In this document: positions 42,485 to 51,912 of the stretch, one piece after another
Layout: every line of letters begins with the position of its first letter
How positions within the stretch are numbered: the first letter of the stretch is position 1
Assembly: GCA_035303945.1 (NCBI GenBank)
Contig: DATGQZ010000043.1
Location: forward strand, 62,001 to 126,000
Length of the DNA: 64,000 nt
Direction: 5' to 3'
Source of the DNA: DATGMS01 sp035303945
GTDB taxonomy: Bacteria > Bacteroidota > Bacteroidia > Cytophagales > Cyclobacteriaceae
Notes under the pieces: generated by a model
What the model was told of the DNA's origin: nothing
What the model saw: only the letters and a program-made list of their open reading frames with translations
The model's database searches: none
Program-made: the position numbers and the translations under genes

Positions 42485-43807
42485 CTAATTTGCCTCATTA
42501 TTAACTTTATTGACCCAAAGGCCATTCAACATTACCCTTTCAACCTGATACATCGCGCGTATATCAGCCAAAGGGTCTCCATTTACGATAAGAAGATCCG
42601 CAAGCTTGCCCGGTTCTATACTCCCTACTCTTGAAGCTGTGCCAAGATATGCAGCGGTTTGGAGCGTGCTTGCCCTAATTACTTCCATTGGACTCATCCC
42701 TGCCTCCACCAGAAGCTCCATTTCTCTTTGATAAGCCCAACCCCTATCGGCGTACATCCCGTCGGTATGAGATCCCACTACGATTTTGACTCCTGCTTTG
42801 TGTGCCATACCTACAAACGAAAGCATATTTTTAAAGCCTGAAGCCTGGTAGACAGGTACTTTATCATCCCCCTCCTGCCGCTCAAAGGTGGCTAAAGTTG
42901 GACACAATGCAACTTGTTCTTGTGCAGCAAGCGACAGGAGTTCTTTGACCCGCGGATGCTGTAAATCCAACTTAGACCAGAGTCTATAACGGCCCTCGGC
43001 TCTATAGCTGTTGTTGTGGCCAACCCCAGTGATAAATTCCTCCGCATCTTTGGGTTCTGCCAATGAGGTCCCAAAGGAAGTGACATGTTCAATGCCTTTC
43101 AAACCTGCCCTAATAGCAGCCTCTGCAGGCACCAACTCCATGTGTGCTACCACGGGAATACCGTAAGTAGAGGCGGATCTAAGGACTGTCTCATAGTAGT
43201 GGAGCGGAAGCCTAAAATAAATCTTCAAGCCAGTACTACCCTCCTCCACGTATTTTTTTACTACCTCTCGGATATGATCATGATCTTTGATCAACATGGC
43301 CTGCTGGGTGTATACGCCAGGATAGGCATCAAGATGGGCGCCTGTCAGAAAAACGCGTGGTAACGGCATATCCGCGAAGTGGATAGATTGATAAAAACGG
43401 AAAGGATGTCCTGGATCCCTCATGGTAGTCACCCCGTTTTGGAGAAAAGTATGGAGGGTGATGTTGTCGTTGATGGTATGAAGATGTGCATCTACCAAGC
43501 CTGGAAGCACGGTCATCCCCTTTAAATTAAGCACCTCCGCATCGGCTGGAATAGCTAATCCCGGACCAACATCAACAATGCGATTGCCTTTGATTAGAAT
43601 TGCAGAGTTGTCTATAGGTTCTCCTCCCCGCCCATCTATTACCCTAGCGCCGACCAATGCGATCATCTTATTGGGATCCGCTGCCACTGGGGGATTAACC
43701 TCTATGAGGTTTTGGGAAAATGAAGGAGAGATCCAGAGAGATAGACTGAACAAAAATCCAAGGTGAACATTGCGGATTTTTCTAAGGTACATCAACAGCT
43801 TTTTCAT
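42485..43807 (-). CDS. Secreted amidohydrolase, imidazolonepropionase-like
   Basis: The ATG at 43807 is chosen; the codon before it is TTG. The 440-residue protein has a signal peptide (NVHLGFLFSLSLWISPSFSQ) and an amidohydrolase barrel. The metal motif PGLVDAHLHT is near 107, GSTGLKIYFRL supplies the possible bridging Lys, followed by IPVVAHMEL and GIEHVTSFG His ligands, and VVGSHTDGMY near 345. Such COG1228 enzymes cleave amide or related bonds, some acting as dipeptidases or prolidases. The adjacent SusC/SusD_2 pair may import its product. The substrate is unknown. Confidence 0.87.
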   Translation of the reverse strand: MKKLLMYLRKIRNVHLGFLFSLSLWISPSFSQNLIEVNPPVAADPNKMIALVGARVIDGRGGEPIDNSAILIKGNRIVDVGPGLAIPADAEVLNLKGMTVLPGLVDAHLHTINDNITLHTFLQNGVTTMRDPGHPFRFYQSIHFADMPLPRVFLTGAHLDAYPGVYTQQAMLIKDHDHIREVVKKYVEEGSTGLKIYFRLPLHYYETVLRSASTYGIPVVAHMELVPAEAAIRAGLKGIEHVTSFGTSLAEPKDAEEFITGVGHNNSYRAEGRYRLWSKLDLQHPRVKELLSLAAQEQVALCPTLATFERQEGDDKVPVYQASGFKNMLSFVGMAHKAGVKIVVGSHTDGMYADRGWAYQREMELLVEAGMSPMEVIRASTLQTAAYLGTASRVGSIEPGKLADLLIVNGDPLADIRAMYQVERVMLNGLWVNKVNNEAN

Positions 43808-44019
43808 CAATACAGGAGCAGAGAATTGTTATTCCTAATGTAAAAATAAAATTGGACTAAATCAGCATCATCAGGCCCTTCCTTTCTTTTTAGATCCGTA
43901 CAAAAAATTTTAGGCTAGCTTGACCTAAAAAATCTATTGTAAGTCAGAAACAGCAGTTCTAGCCGTACGCGATTCAGAAGCATCCTATGTCCAGAAAGTG
44001 GGAAACCTGGAGACAGTGT

Positions 44020-44049
44020 TGGCTAAGCATGATCATCCATGCTTAGCCA
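44020..44049 (-). terminator. Hairpin downstream of the Gfo/Idh gene
   Basis: A perfect 12-bp inverted repeat (44020-44031 with 44038-44049) with a 6-nt loop lies 18 bases after the Gfo/Idh stop codon. It has no T tract on either side, so termination may be weak. Confidence 0.5.
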
Positions 44050-44066
44050 GCCTGTGATCTCTGCTG

Positions 44067-45395
44067 TTATTTCCAACTTAATGTATAACCTTTGCGGTAT
44101 TCCCGATGGAGCTGCTTTGAAGCTTCTTCATCATTAATAAAAACCTCTTTGTCAGGATCCCATTTCAATGGTCGGCCTAGATGATAGGCAATATTGCCCA
44201 GAGTACAAGTGACACAAGTGCTGTGACCAACTTCTACAGGCGCTATAGGATCTTTTCTCTTCTTCACCGAATCAATAAAGTCCACATAATGGGCCCCATT
44301 GTTGCCTGAGATTTCGCCTTCAGGGAAAAGCGCGGGATCAGATGCATTGTATTGTCCTCTGGATACTTCAATCCAACCCTCTGTACCGAAGAATTTGCAG
44401 CCTCTGCTGTTCTTGTCATCGTAGGGCTGTTCAGTCATGATGACTCCATTATCGTATTTAAAGGTCAAAAATTCTGCCCCCTCGTAGCCCGCCGGTATAA
44501 TTTCGCTGGGGCCTCTTCTGTCCATTCCTATGGCCCACTGGGCTATATCAAACATATGTGCACCCCAGTCGGTTGTATATCCACCGCCGGTCTCCTTATA
44601 CCATCGCCATGCCCCCCAGACCTTCTCATTTTCAATCGGATCTAAAGAGATAGGAGGATTGAGATCATGATTAAAATGGATGTTTGCATTTAGAGGGCCC
44701 ACCCACAAGTCCCAATTTAGATCTTTGGGCAGCTCCTGTTTAGGGAGATCAAATGGTTTAGGCGGCTCTCCTGCATGTGCATAGATTTTTTGAATCCTGC
44801 CAATTTTTCCCTTTTGGACCATTTTGACGGCATGTTGAAAATTGCTGTAGGACCGTTGCATGGACCCTGTCGCCAACACGATATTATTTGCTCTTACCGC
44901 CTTGATCAGTTCTTGCCCTTCTTTAATCGTGAAAGTAAGCGGTTTTTCAAGATAAATGTCCTTACCAGCTTTGCATGCGTCAATGGCCATTAGGGCATGC
45001 CAATGATCTGGAGAAGCAATTACAACCGCATCGATATCCTCTCTTTGCAGAAGGTCTCTATAGTTTTCGTAGACCTCTACCTTTACATCTTTGTTGTTTT
45101 TGGCGTAGTAATCACGCGTACGTCGCAGAAATCTCTCCCGCTTGATTCCATACACATCACTCCCGGCCACTACTTCTATACCGGGTAAGGACATAAAGCC
45201 ATTAAGAAGGCCAATAGCCTGTCGCCCCACCCCTATAAAGCCTAAGCGTATAATGGACGAATCACCTTTGACAGCAGAATTGGCAGCGTCTTCCGCCCTG
45301 CCGACTTGGGGCAGTACTGATAGACCCGCCGCTCCCAGCAGTCCTGTACCTAAAAATTTCCTTCTTGAGAAGTGAGAATTCCCTTTGTTCTTCAT
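44067..45395 (-). CDS. Gfo/Idh/MocA family oxidoreductase, exported
   Basis: The 442-residue protein has a Tat-type signal (SRRKFLGTGLLGAAGLSVLP). The Rossmann start is IIRLGFIGVGRQAIGLLNGF, followed by AVVIASPDHWHALMAIDACKAGKDIYLEKPLTFT with the family Lys of EKP. GGGYTTDWGAHMFDIAQWA carries the conserved catalytic His. Such NAD(P)-using exported oxidoreductases modify sugars or act in glycan loci of Bacteroidota. It stands 250 bases upstream of the amidohydrolase in the same direction and may belong to the same regulon; that link is inferred. Confidence 0.9.
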   Translation of the reverse strand: MKNKGNSHFSRRKFLGTGLLGAAGLSVLPQVGRAEDAANSAVKGDSSIIRLGFIGVGRQAIGLLNGFMSLPGIEVVAGSDVYGIKRERFLRRTRDYYAKNNKDVKVEVYENYRDLLQREDIDAVVIASPDHWHALMAIDACKAGKDIYLEKPLTFTIKEGQELIKAVRANNIVLATGSMQRSYSNFQHAVKMVQKGKIGRIQKIYAHAGEPPKPFDLPKQELPKDLNWDLWVGPLNANIHFNHDLNPPISLDPIENEKVWGAWRWYKETGGGYTTDWGAHMFDIAQWAIGMDRRGPSEIIPAGYEGAEFLTFKYDNGVIMTEQPYDDKNSRGCKFFGTEGWIEVSRGQYNASDPALFPEGEISGNNGAHYVDFIDSVKKRKDPIAPVEVGHSTCVTCTLGNIAYHLGRPLKWDPDKEVFINDEEASKQLHREYRKGYTLSWK

Positions 45396-45525
45396 GATTA
45401 TATGGTCTATTGAGTAATTGATCGTTTAAATTTAGGCGAAAATCCCGAACCTCCACATGCAAAATGTTTTTTTTGGTAAATGAAGAAAAAGAGCGGTAAG
45501 GGGCAAACAAAAAATAGCAATGGGC

Positions 45526-46512
45526 TCAATTCCAATGCTGCACCAAATGCCCATACGACCGGAGGCGGGCTTGATGGTCGTAAATATGAGAGACTATCAT
45601 TACTTCATTCAACTGGTGGCGTTGCACAAAAGACCTCATTTTGGGCTGCACATTATCCGGACATCCTATAAAACTATAGGTCAGCATCTGTTCTACCGCT
45701 GCTGCCTCATGAGACAGCCACAAGTTTTCCATGCTTTCCACAGGAGGAGATAGGGGATTTCTGGTCTGGCGGATGATTCCTAGGGCGAGTTGATAAAAAG
45801 AAGTAGCCAAATGAGCTGCATCTGTATCAGTGTCGGCTACAATTGCGTTGACACATGCCATTACATAGGGAACTCCCAAGTATTCGGACGGCTTAAAATT
45901 TTTCTTATACAAGTTGATGGCAGCTTCAAAATGGGTGGGTGCAAAATGGCTCGCAAAAGCATAAGGCAGCCCTAGTTCGGCAGCAAGCTGAGCACTGAAG
46001 AGACTGGAGCCCAACAGCCAAACCGGAATATCCAAACCTTCGCCAGGAATCGCTCTCACCCGTCCCCGCTTATTTTCCAAAGATAAATATTGAAGAAGTT
46101 CCTGCACATCATCGGGAAAATCCTGCACAGTCTCCACCCGCTCTCTTCTCAGCGCACGAGCGGTAACCTGATCAGTTCCAGGGGCTCGACCTAGGCCGAG
46201 GTCAATTCTATCAGGAAAAAGGGAGGCCAAGGTTCCAAATTGTTCAGCGACAATCAATGGGCTGTGATTAGGAAGCATGACACCGCCTGATCCCACCCTT
46301 ATGCTTGCTGTGCCCCCAGCAATATAGGCCATGAGTACCGGGGTAGCCGAACTGCCTATGTTTTCCATGTTGTGATGTTCCGCCAGCCAAAAGCGATGAT
46401 AGCCCCATTCTTCAACCTGCTGCGCCAAATCCAAACTATTTTTATAAGCATCAGCCGCAACACTGCCTTGGGTGATGACAGCTAGATCCAAAACAGACAA
46501 AGGTATATTCAT
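45526..46512 (-). CDS. LLM class flavin-dependent oxidoreductase
   Basis: The 328-residue cytoplasmic protein reads MNIPLSVLDLAVITQGS, then EEWGYHRFWLAEHHNM and GTASIRVGSGGVMLPNHSPLIVAEQFGTL, and DRIDLGLGRAPGTD, all typical of the MsnO8 branch of luciferase-like enzymes. These use reduced FMN; the substrate of this branch is unknown. It is transcribed away from the third SusC gene with 233 bases between the starts. Confidence 0.92.
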   Translation of the reverse strand: MNIPLSVLDLAVITQGSVAADAYKNSLDLAQQVEEWGYHRFWLAEHHNMENIGSSATPVLMAYIAGGTASIRVGSGGVMLPNHSPLIVAEQFGTLASLFPDRIDLGLGRAPGTDQVTARALRRERVETVQDFPDDVQELLQYLSLENKRGRVRAIPGEGLDIPVWLLGSSLFSAQLAAELGLPYAFASHFAPTHFEAAINLYKKNFKPSEYLGVPYVMACVNAIVADTDTDAAHLATSFYQLALGIIRQTRNPLSPPVESMENLWLSHEAAAVEQMLTYSFIGCPDNVQPKMRSFVQRHQLNEVMIVSHIYDHQARLRSYGHLVQHWN

Positions 46513-46745
46513 AGCAAATCATATTGAATGTGTGTCATGTTAACTCGCCTTATCCAAACTAGGTTCTTCAAATAATAAAAGCATTTGGTAAAAGATTAGT
46601 AAACGAAAAATATTAACAATTATTTACCAGCGGTTTTTATTTCATACAAATAATCTCCAAATTTAAGGTAACGTACACGAAGTTCTCGGTAACGATCCCG
46701 AAGAAACACCCTCTAAAACAAATACAACCAAATACTCAACTACAC

Positions 46746-49700
46746 ATGAAACACAAATTCAAACCTCCAAAACAGGAAAGGACTATAAGGTCGGCATCAA
46801 GCGCCTATTCCTTTCAGGGAAAGCCGGGGATTTTGCCCTTGGTTTTTGTTCTTTTCATTCTGATGGCTACTATGCTTCCTGCAACTGCCCTTCAAGCCCG
46901 TCAACAAATTCAAGGTCAGGTAATAGATGCCGACACCAAAGAATCCATTCCAGGAGCAAACATTATCATTAAAGGAACAACTACTGGAACGGTAACAGAC
47001 ATGGATGGCCGATTTAATGTATCCGTTCCGGGCACAGAATCAGTATTGGTCATTTCCTTTGTAGGCTACCTCAGCCAAGAAGTGTCTGTGGGAAACCAAA
47101 GTCAGTTAACTATCGCATTGCATGCTGACCAAGCCCAACTCGATGAAATCGTTGTCATTGGCTATGGCACCCAGAAAAAGAGCGATCTTACCGGTGCCGT
47201 CACTCGGGTGGATGCGGAAACCTTTAAAAATCTCCCTATCACCAATGTCTCCGAAATGCTTGCGGGCAACGTAGCAGGATTCTATGGCACACAAGGCACC
47301 TCTGCAGAAGGTAATAGTTCTTTGGAAGTAAGGGGACCTACCTCACTCAGCGCCGGCACCACGCCCTTGATCGTACTCGACGGGGTTATATACCAGGGAA
47401 GCCTTTCCGACATCAATCCTAATGATATTGAATCGATAGACATTCTCAAAGACGCCAGTTCCGCTGCAGTTTTTGGTGCAAAGGCGGCCTCCGGTGTAAT
47501 TCTGGTTACGACCAAACGCGGAAAAGAGGGAAAACCCTTGATCAACTTTTCTACGAAGGTAGGCTTTAACCAGATCAACAACGACAAGTTCGGTCCTTTA
47601 GATGCTCAAGGCTATGAAGACTTCAGGAGGGACTTCTTTAGAACTCAGGGTTCCAACCTTCCTGATTGGTATTGGAACCATCCGGACAATTTACCCGAGG
47701 GGGTAACCCTTGAACAGTGGAGGAACGCGAGTTCTAACCCGCATCCCGATAACATCCTAGCTTACCTGGGCCGACTCAACTTTTTCTCAACAGAAGTGGA
47801 ACAATACCTAGCAGGTCAAACCACCGATTGGTTTGATCAGGTGTTTCAGCGGGGTTTTAGGCAAGAATATGATCTTAGCATAGGTGGTGGATCTGAGCGA
47901 TTCAGATATTATTGGTCTCTCGGACATATCAACAACGAAGGGATAATTGTCGGAGATGAGTTTTCGGCCATACGAACAAGACTGAACGTGGACTTTAAGG
48001 TTACCGATTGGCTAAATGTAGGTACCAATGCCCAAATCTCCCTGCGGGACGACAGCTCGGTGCCGGCGGACATCAGTGACATCAAATCCATGGGCCCGTA
48101 TAGCAAAGTTTTTGAAGATGATGGCAGCCTCAAGTGGTATCCCAATGACTACTATCACGTTAATCCCCTCATCAACCACCATTATCAAGAGCGACTGGAC
48201 AAAACCACCAGCATCTTTGCCTCTATGTATGCAGATATTGCCTTGCCTTTAGGCTTTAGCTATCGCCTGTCTTTCCAGCCAAGGCTTGAATATGAGAAAG
48301 ACTATAATTTTTGGGGGAAGGAAACAACCATGGGGGGCAGAGACAGATTGGGTGGATATGGTAGACGGGACGACCGCTCCCTCACCGCTTGGATGGTGGA
48401 TAATATAGTTACTTGGAAGAAAGAAATTGGCATCCACAACTTCGATCTAACGCTGCTATATAACGCAGAGCAAACAAAAACTTACCTGTCTCGAAGTGAA
48501 AACGAAACTTTCCGGCCAAATGAATCCCTTATTTATCATGGTCTGCAGTTTGGCTCTAAGCCTTTGACCACCAATGATGATCGCGAGTCAGGCGGTAATG
48601 CTTTAATGGCACGGATCAATTATGCGTTGATGGGTAAATACCTGCTCACTGCATCAGTTCGTAGAGACGGCTATTCTGCCTTTGGCCGTGACAACAACAA
48701 AGCTACTTTTCCTGCTCTGGCATTAGCTTGGAATATTTCCGACGAAGCTTTTTACCCCAGCAATCAGGTGGTGGACCGGCTTAAACTACGGCTTTCCTGG
48801 GGGATTAATGGCAACCGGGATATAGGTATATACTCTGCTTTAGCCCAAATCGGCACCAACCTCTATTATGACGGCTCAAATCTACAAATGGGGCTCTTCA
48901 ATAACAGTTTGGCCAACCCAGGTTTGCGCTGGGAAAAGACAGAAGCCTACAATCTTGGATTTGATATAGGCTTATTTGAAAACCGAATTGACTTGTCTGC
49001 GGAATTTTATGACATGAATACCACAGATCTATTGATGAACCGACAGTTGCCCAAGATCACTGGGTTCACCAATATCACGGCCAATTTAGGTGAACTGCAA
49101 AACAGAGGGATGGACCTTACACTTAATACCGTTAATATGTCCCGGCCCAACTTCACATGGAAGTCAAGTCTAGTTTATTCCATGAACAGAAACAAAATCA
49201 TCCGATTGTTTGGAGATGTAGAAGAAGTAGAAGTTAATGGTGAAATTGTACAGCGTGAAGTGCCGGACTATACCAACCATTGGTTTCCAGGCAGAGCGAT
49301 CGATGCGGTTTGGGACTATGATGTGACCGGGGTATGGCAACTTGACGAAGCGGCAAAAGCTGCCGAGTATAACATGAGACCTGGGGATTATAAAGCGGTG
49401 GATGTCGACGGTAACGGTGTTTACGAAGCTTTGGTAGATAAACAATTTATCGGCCATACTAAACCCCGCCACCGCCTGGGTCTAAGGAATGATTTTAACT
49501 TTCTCAAGGATTTTACCGCATCCATATTTCTCCGTGCAGACTTAGGACATATCAGGGAGTTTCCTTACGCCATTCATGAGTCGTCCGAATATGACAGGCG
49601 GGGGATTTGGAACGTACCTTATTGGACCCCCACCAACGGCAACAATGAATACGCAAGAACCTCAGAAGTCCATGGAGCTTACGGCGGAGGACTGCGCATC

Positions 49701-49913
49701 TTCAAACCAAGTTCCTTCCTGCGGATCCAAGATGTGTCTCTTTCTTATAATGTTCCTGCGACCGTGGTGCAGCGGCTCAGCATCTCAGGCTTGAGGTTTT
49801 TTGCCTCATCAAGGAATCTGGCCACCTTCACCAGATGGCCAGGCTATGATCCTGAGTCCGGCAATTCACCCATGCCTAAGTCCTATACCCTGGGTGCAAG
49901 CTTAACTTTCTAA
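46746..49913 (+). CDS. SusC/RagA family TonB-linked outer membrane transporter (third pair)
   Basis: The 1055-residue receptor has a signal sequence preceded by a long basic N-terminus (MKHKFKPPKQERTIRSASS), a hydrophobic segment ILPLVFVLFILMATMLPATA, a CarboxypepD_reg-like domain (QIQGQVIDADTKESIPGANI), TonB box QLDEIVVIGYGTQKKS, plug motifs SLEVRGPTSLSAGTTPLIVL and NPNDIESIDILKDASSAAVF, and a barrel ending YTLGASLTF. It belongs to the classic SusC branch. Only the SusD gene behind it is adjacent, so no substrate clue comes from enzymes. ATG at 46746 gives the only full signal. Confidence 0.95.
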   Translation: MKHKFKPPKQERTIRSASSAYSFQGKPGILPLVFVLFILMATMLPATALQARQQIQGQVIDADTKESIPGANIIIKGTTTGTVTDMDGRFNVSVPGTESVLVISFVGYLSQEVSVGNQSQLTIALHADQAQLDEIVVIGYGTQKKSDLTGAVTRVDAETFKNLPITNVSEMLAGNVAGFYGTQGTSAEGNSSLEVRGPTSLSAGTTPLIVLDGVIYQGSLSDINPNDIESIDILKDASSAAVFGAKAASGVILVTTKRGKEGKPLINFSTKVGFNQINNDKFGPLDAQGYEDFRRDFFRTQGSNLPDWYWNHPDNLPEGVTLEQWRNASSNPHPDNILAYLGRLNFFSTEVEQYLAGQTTDWFDQVFQRGFRQEYDLSIGGGSERFRYYWSLGHINNEGIIVGDEFSAIRTRLNVDFKVTDWLNVGTNAQISLRDDSSVPADISDIKSMGPYSKVFEDDGSLKWYPNDYYHVNPLINHHYQERLDKTTSIFASMYADIALPLGFSYRLSFQPRLEYEKDYNFWGKETTMGGRDRLGGYGRRDDRSLTAWMVDNIVTWKKEIGIHNFDLTLLYNAEQTKTYLSRSENETFRPNESLIYHGLQFGSKPLTTNDDRESGGNALMARINYALMGKYLLTASVRRDGYSAFGRDNNKATFPALALAWNISDEAFYPSNQVVDRLKLRLSWGINGNRDIGIYSALAQIGTNLYYDGSNLQMGLFNNSLANPGLRWEKTEAYNLGFDIGLFENRIDLSAEFYDMNTTDLLMNRQLPKITGFTNITANLGELQNRGMDLTLNTVNMSRPNFTWKSSLVYSMNRNKIIRLFGDVEEVEVNGEIVQREVPDYTNHWFPGRAIDAVWDYDVTGVWQLDEAAKAAEYNMRPGDYKAVDVDGNGVYEALVDKQFIGHTKPRHRLGLRNDFNFLKDFTASIFLRADLGHIREFPYAIHESSEYDRRGIWNVPYWTPTNGNNEYARTSEVHGAYGGGLRIFKPSSFLRIQDVSLSYNVPATVVQRLSISGLRFFASSRNLATFTRWPGYDPESGNSPMPKSYTLGASLTF

Positions 49914-49923
49914 TTTAAAGCTA

Positions 49924-51690
49924 ATGAACATGAATCTTCGAATATATAAAATAGCAATACTGATTGGAGCAATTATTTTCCAAAGCTCCTGTTCAGAAGA
50001 TCTGCTGGAGCCAAAGCCCCTTTCGTTCTTTGCTCCTGAAAATGTGTTTAACGACCCTGCAGGTTATGAAGCTGCATTGGTGACGATGCGAAAAGCTTTA
50101 ACAGAAGGAATCACGGGCAGCAGGAGGTATTATATGGTAGGAGAATGGTCCGCTTCTGAAGCAGGCGCCCCTACCTTTCAAACCGACTGGTCCCAAACAA
50201 CACCGTTTTACGACCAATACTATACCTACCTCGGCCTGTTCACGGACGCTTATGGGTTTATCAAAAACGCCAACGTGGTAATTGGAAGAATTGATGACCT
50301 AGAATGGGAGAGCGAAGAGCGAAAAAACCGCGTATTGGCGGAAGCTTATTGGCACCGCTCCTACTGGTATTATTGGCTTGTCAATTCCTACGGAGATGTT
50401 CCCTTTGTGGCTGAGGAAGTACAGGGGGTAAAGCTTGACTATATGACCCACAGCCGATGGGCAGTCCTTAACAAGATCCAGGCAGATATGGAGTGGGCTG
50501 TGCAGTGGCTCCCTCAAACCGCTGTTCCGGGGGCAGTTACCAAGGGTGCAGGCAACCATCTGTTGACCAAAATCTATTTGGCTAATCTGGAATTTGATAA
50601 AGCAATAGTAGCGGCAACTCAACTTATTGAAGGACCCTATGCGTTGATGACTGAGAGATTTGGCGAGGATGCCAGTGAGACAAAAAGAAACCTTATTTGG
50701 GACCTTCACAGGCCGAACAATAAGAATATCCCTCAAAATACAGAAACTATTTTGGCCATTGTGGATCGCTTTGAAGCTCCTCCAGGCGCTCAAACTGCTG
50801 GACTCTACACCATGAGACACTACAACCCCTCTTGGTGGCACCAAAAGGTGAAAGACAGTAAAGGATTTGCAGGAATGGTGCCGGAAGGTCCTATGTACGA
50901 CTCTTTGGGAAGGGGAAATCCAGACATGATTTCCACTCCCTATGGTTACTATCAGATTTGGGAAGAAAAGGGCTTTACCTGGCAAGATACCCCAGATTTG
51001 AGAAGAGCGGATCTCAATTGGGTAGACAATCACGAATACCTTTATAACAATCCCAACTCGGACGATTTCGGGAAGCCGATCAACACCCGATATATAGAAA
51101 ACCGTCAAGATTCTGTTCAGTTAATCTTCCCTGTTCCGTTTTACAAAACCTATGCACCCATGCAATCTCCTACGGCTGTGCCACACGGTGGAAATGGTGA
51201 CTGGTATGTCTACAGATTGGCAGAAACGTATCTGCTGAGAGCCGAAGCTTATTATTGGAAAAATGATCTGGCCGCTGCTGCCAATGACATTAACCAAGTT
51301 CGGTTGCGGGCAAATGCACTACCAATAGGTCCAGACGAAGTGACTTTAGAATATATCTTTGATGAACGTGCCAGGGAGCTTTTTATCGAGAGCCCGAGGC
51401 ATGCGGAAATGGTGCGCGTGTCGTTCATCTTAGCCAAACAAAATCTGCAGGGTTACAGCCTGGAAACTATAAGCGAAAAAAGCTGGTGGTATGACAGGGT
51501 AATTGCGCATAATTTCATCTATAAAATCAAGCCGATATTGGATGGTAAAACACCTAAAATTGAGCCACACAATATCCTTTGGCCCATTGACAACAATGTC
51601 ATCACTGCCAACACTTTAGGGAAAATCAATCAAAACAAAGGTTATATCGGGGCGGAAAATAACATCCGGCCTTTAGAATCTGTGGATTAG
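49924..51690 (+). CDS. SusD/RagB family lipoprotein (third pair)
   Basis: The 588-residue lipoprotein has the lipobox FQSSC in IAILIGAIIFQSSCSEDLLE. SusD features include AYWHRSYWYYWLVNSYGDVPFVAE near 135, LAETYLLRAEAYYWKNDLAAA and IFDERARELFIESPRHAEM. It starts 10 bases after its SusC partner. A hairpin follows the stop codon. A second ATG two codons downstream is an alternative start. Confidence 0.94.
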   Translation: MNMNLRIYKIAILIGAIIFQSSCSEDLLEPKPLSFFAPENVFNDPAGYEAALVTMRKALTEGITGSRRYYMVGEWSASEAGAPTFQTDWSQTTPFYDQYYTYLGLFTDAYGFIKNANVVIGRIDDLEWESEERKNRVLAEAYWHRSYWYYWLVNSYGDVPFVAEEVQGVKLDYMTHSRWAVLNKIQADMEWAVQWLPQTAVPGAVTKGAGNHLLTKIYLANLEFDKAIVAATQLIEGPYALMTERFGEDASETKRNLIWDLHRPNNKNIPQNTETILAIVDRFEAPPGAQTAGLYTMRHYNPSWWHQKVKDSKGFAGMVPEGPMYDSLGRGNPDMISTPYGYYQIWEEKGFTWQDTPDLRRADLNWVDNHEYLYNNPNSDDFGKPINTRYIENRQDSVQLIFPVPFYKTYAPMQSPTAVPHGGNGDWYVYRLAETYLLRAEAYYWKNDLAAAANDINQVRLRANALPIGPDEVTLEYIFDERARELFIESPRHAEMVRVSFILAKQNLQGYSLETISEKSWWYDRVIAHNFIYKIKPILDGKTPKIEPHNILWPIDNNVITANTLGKINQNKGYIGAENNIRPLESVD

Positions 51691-51711
51691 AATTTCTTCT
51701 TAAGACTTTAG

Positions 51712-51740
51712 AGGTGGTAGTGTTACCAGCACTACCACCT
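51712..51740 (+). terminator. Terminator-like hairpin after the third susD
   Basis: A perfect 11-bp stem (51712-51722 with 51730-51740) with a 7-nt loop lies 21 bases after the stop codon. The tail is TAACATTCTCC, so a U tract is lacking. Confidence 0.6.
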
Positions 51741-51912
51741 TAACATTCTCCATTCAAACCCCCAATGGGCTAACTATCTTTTTAAAGTTGTTGTTTTCTT
51801 AAAGATCAGTACCCCTCTTTATCCCTATAACCGTAAGCGCTGATTTTCCGTGTTATCCAAGCATTTATAAAAATATTTTCGGACCTTTAGAGCAAACTTT
51901 TATGGATAAGCT

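Noticed and set aside
50299..51108. 269-codon frame on the minus strand
   Set aside because: It is antisense to the third SusD gene, whose family motifs are clear; the frame has no family signal.
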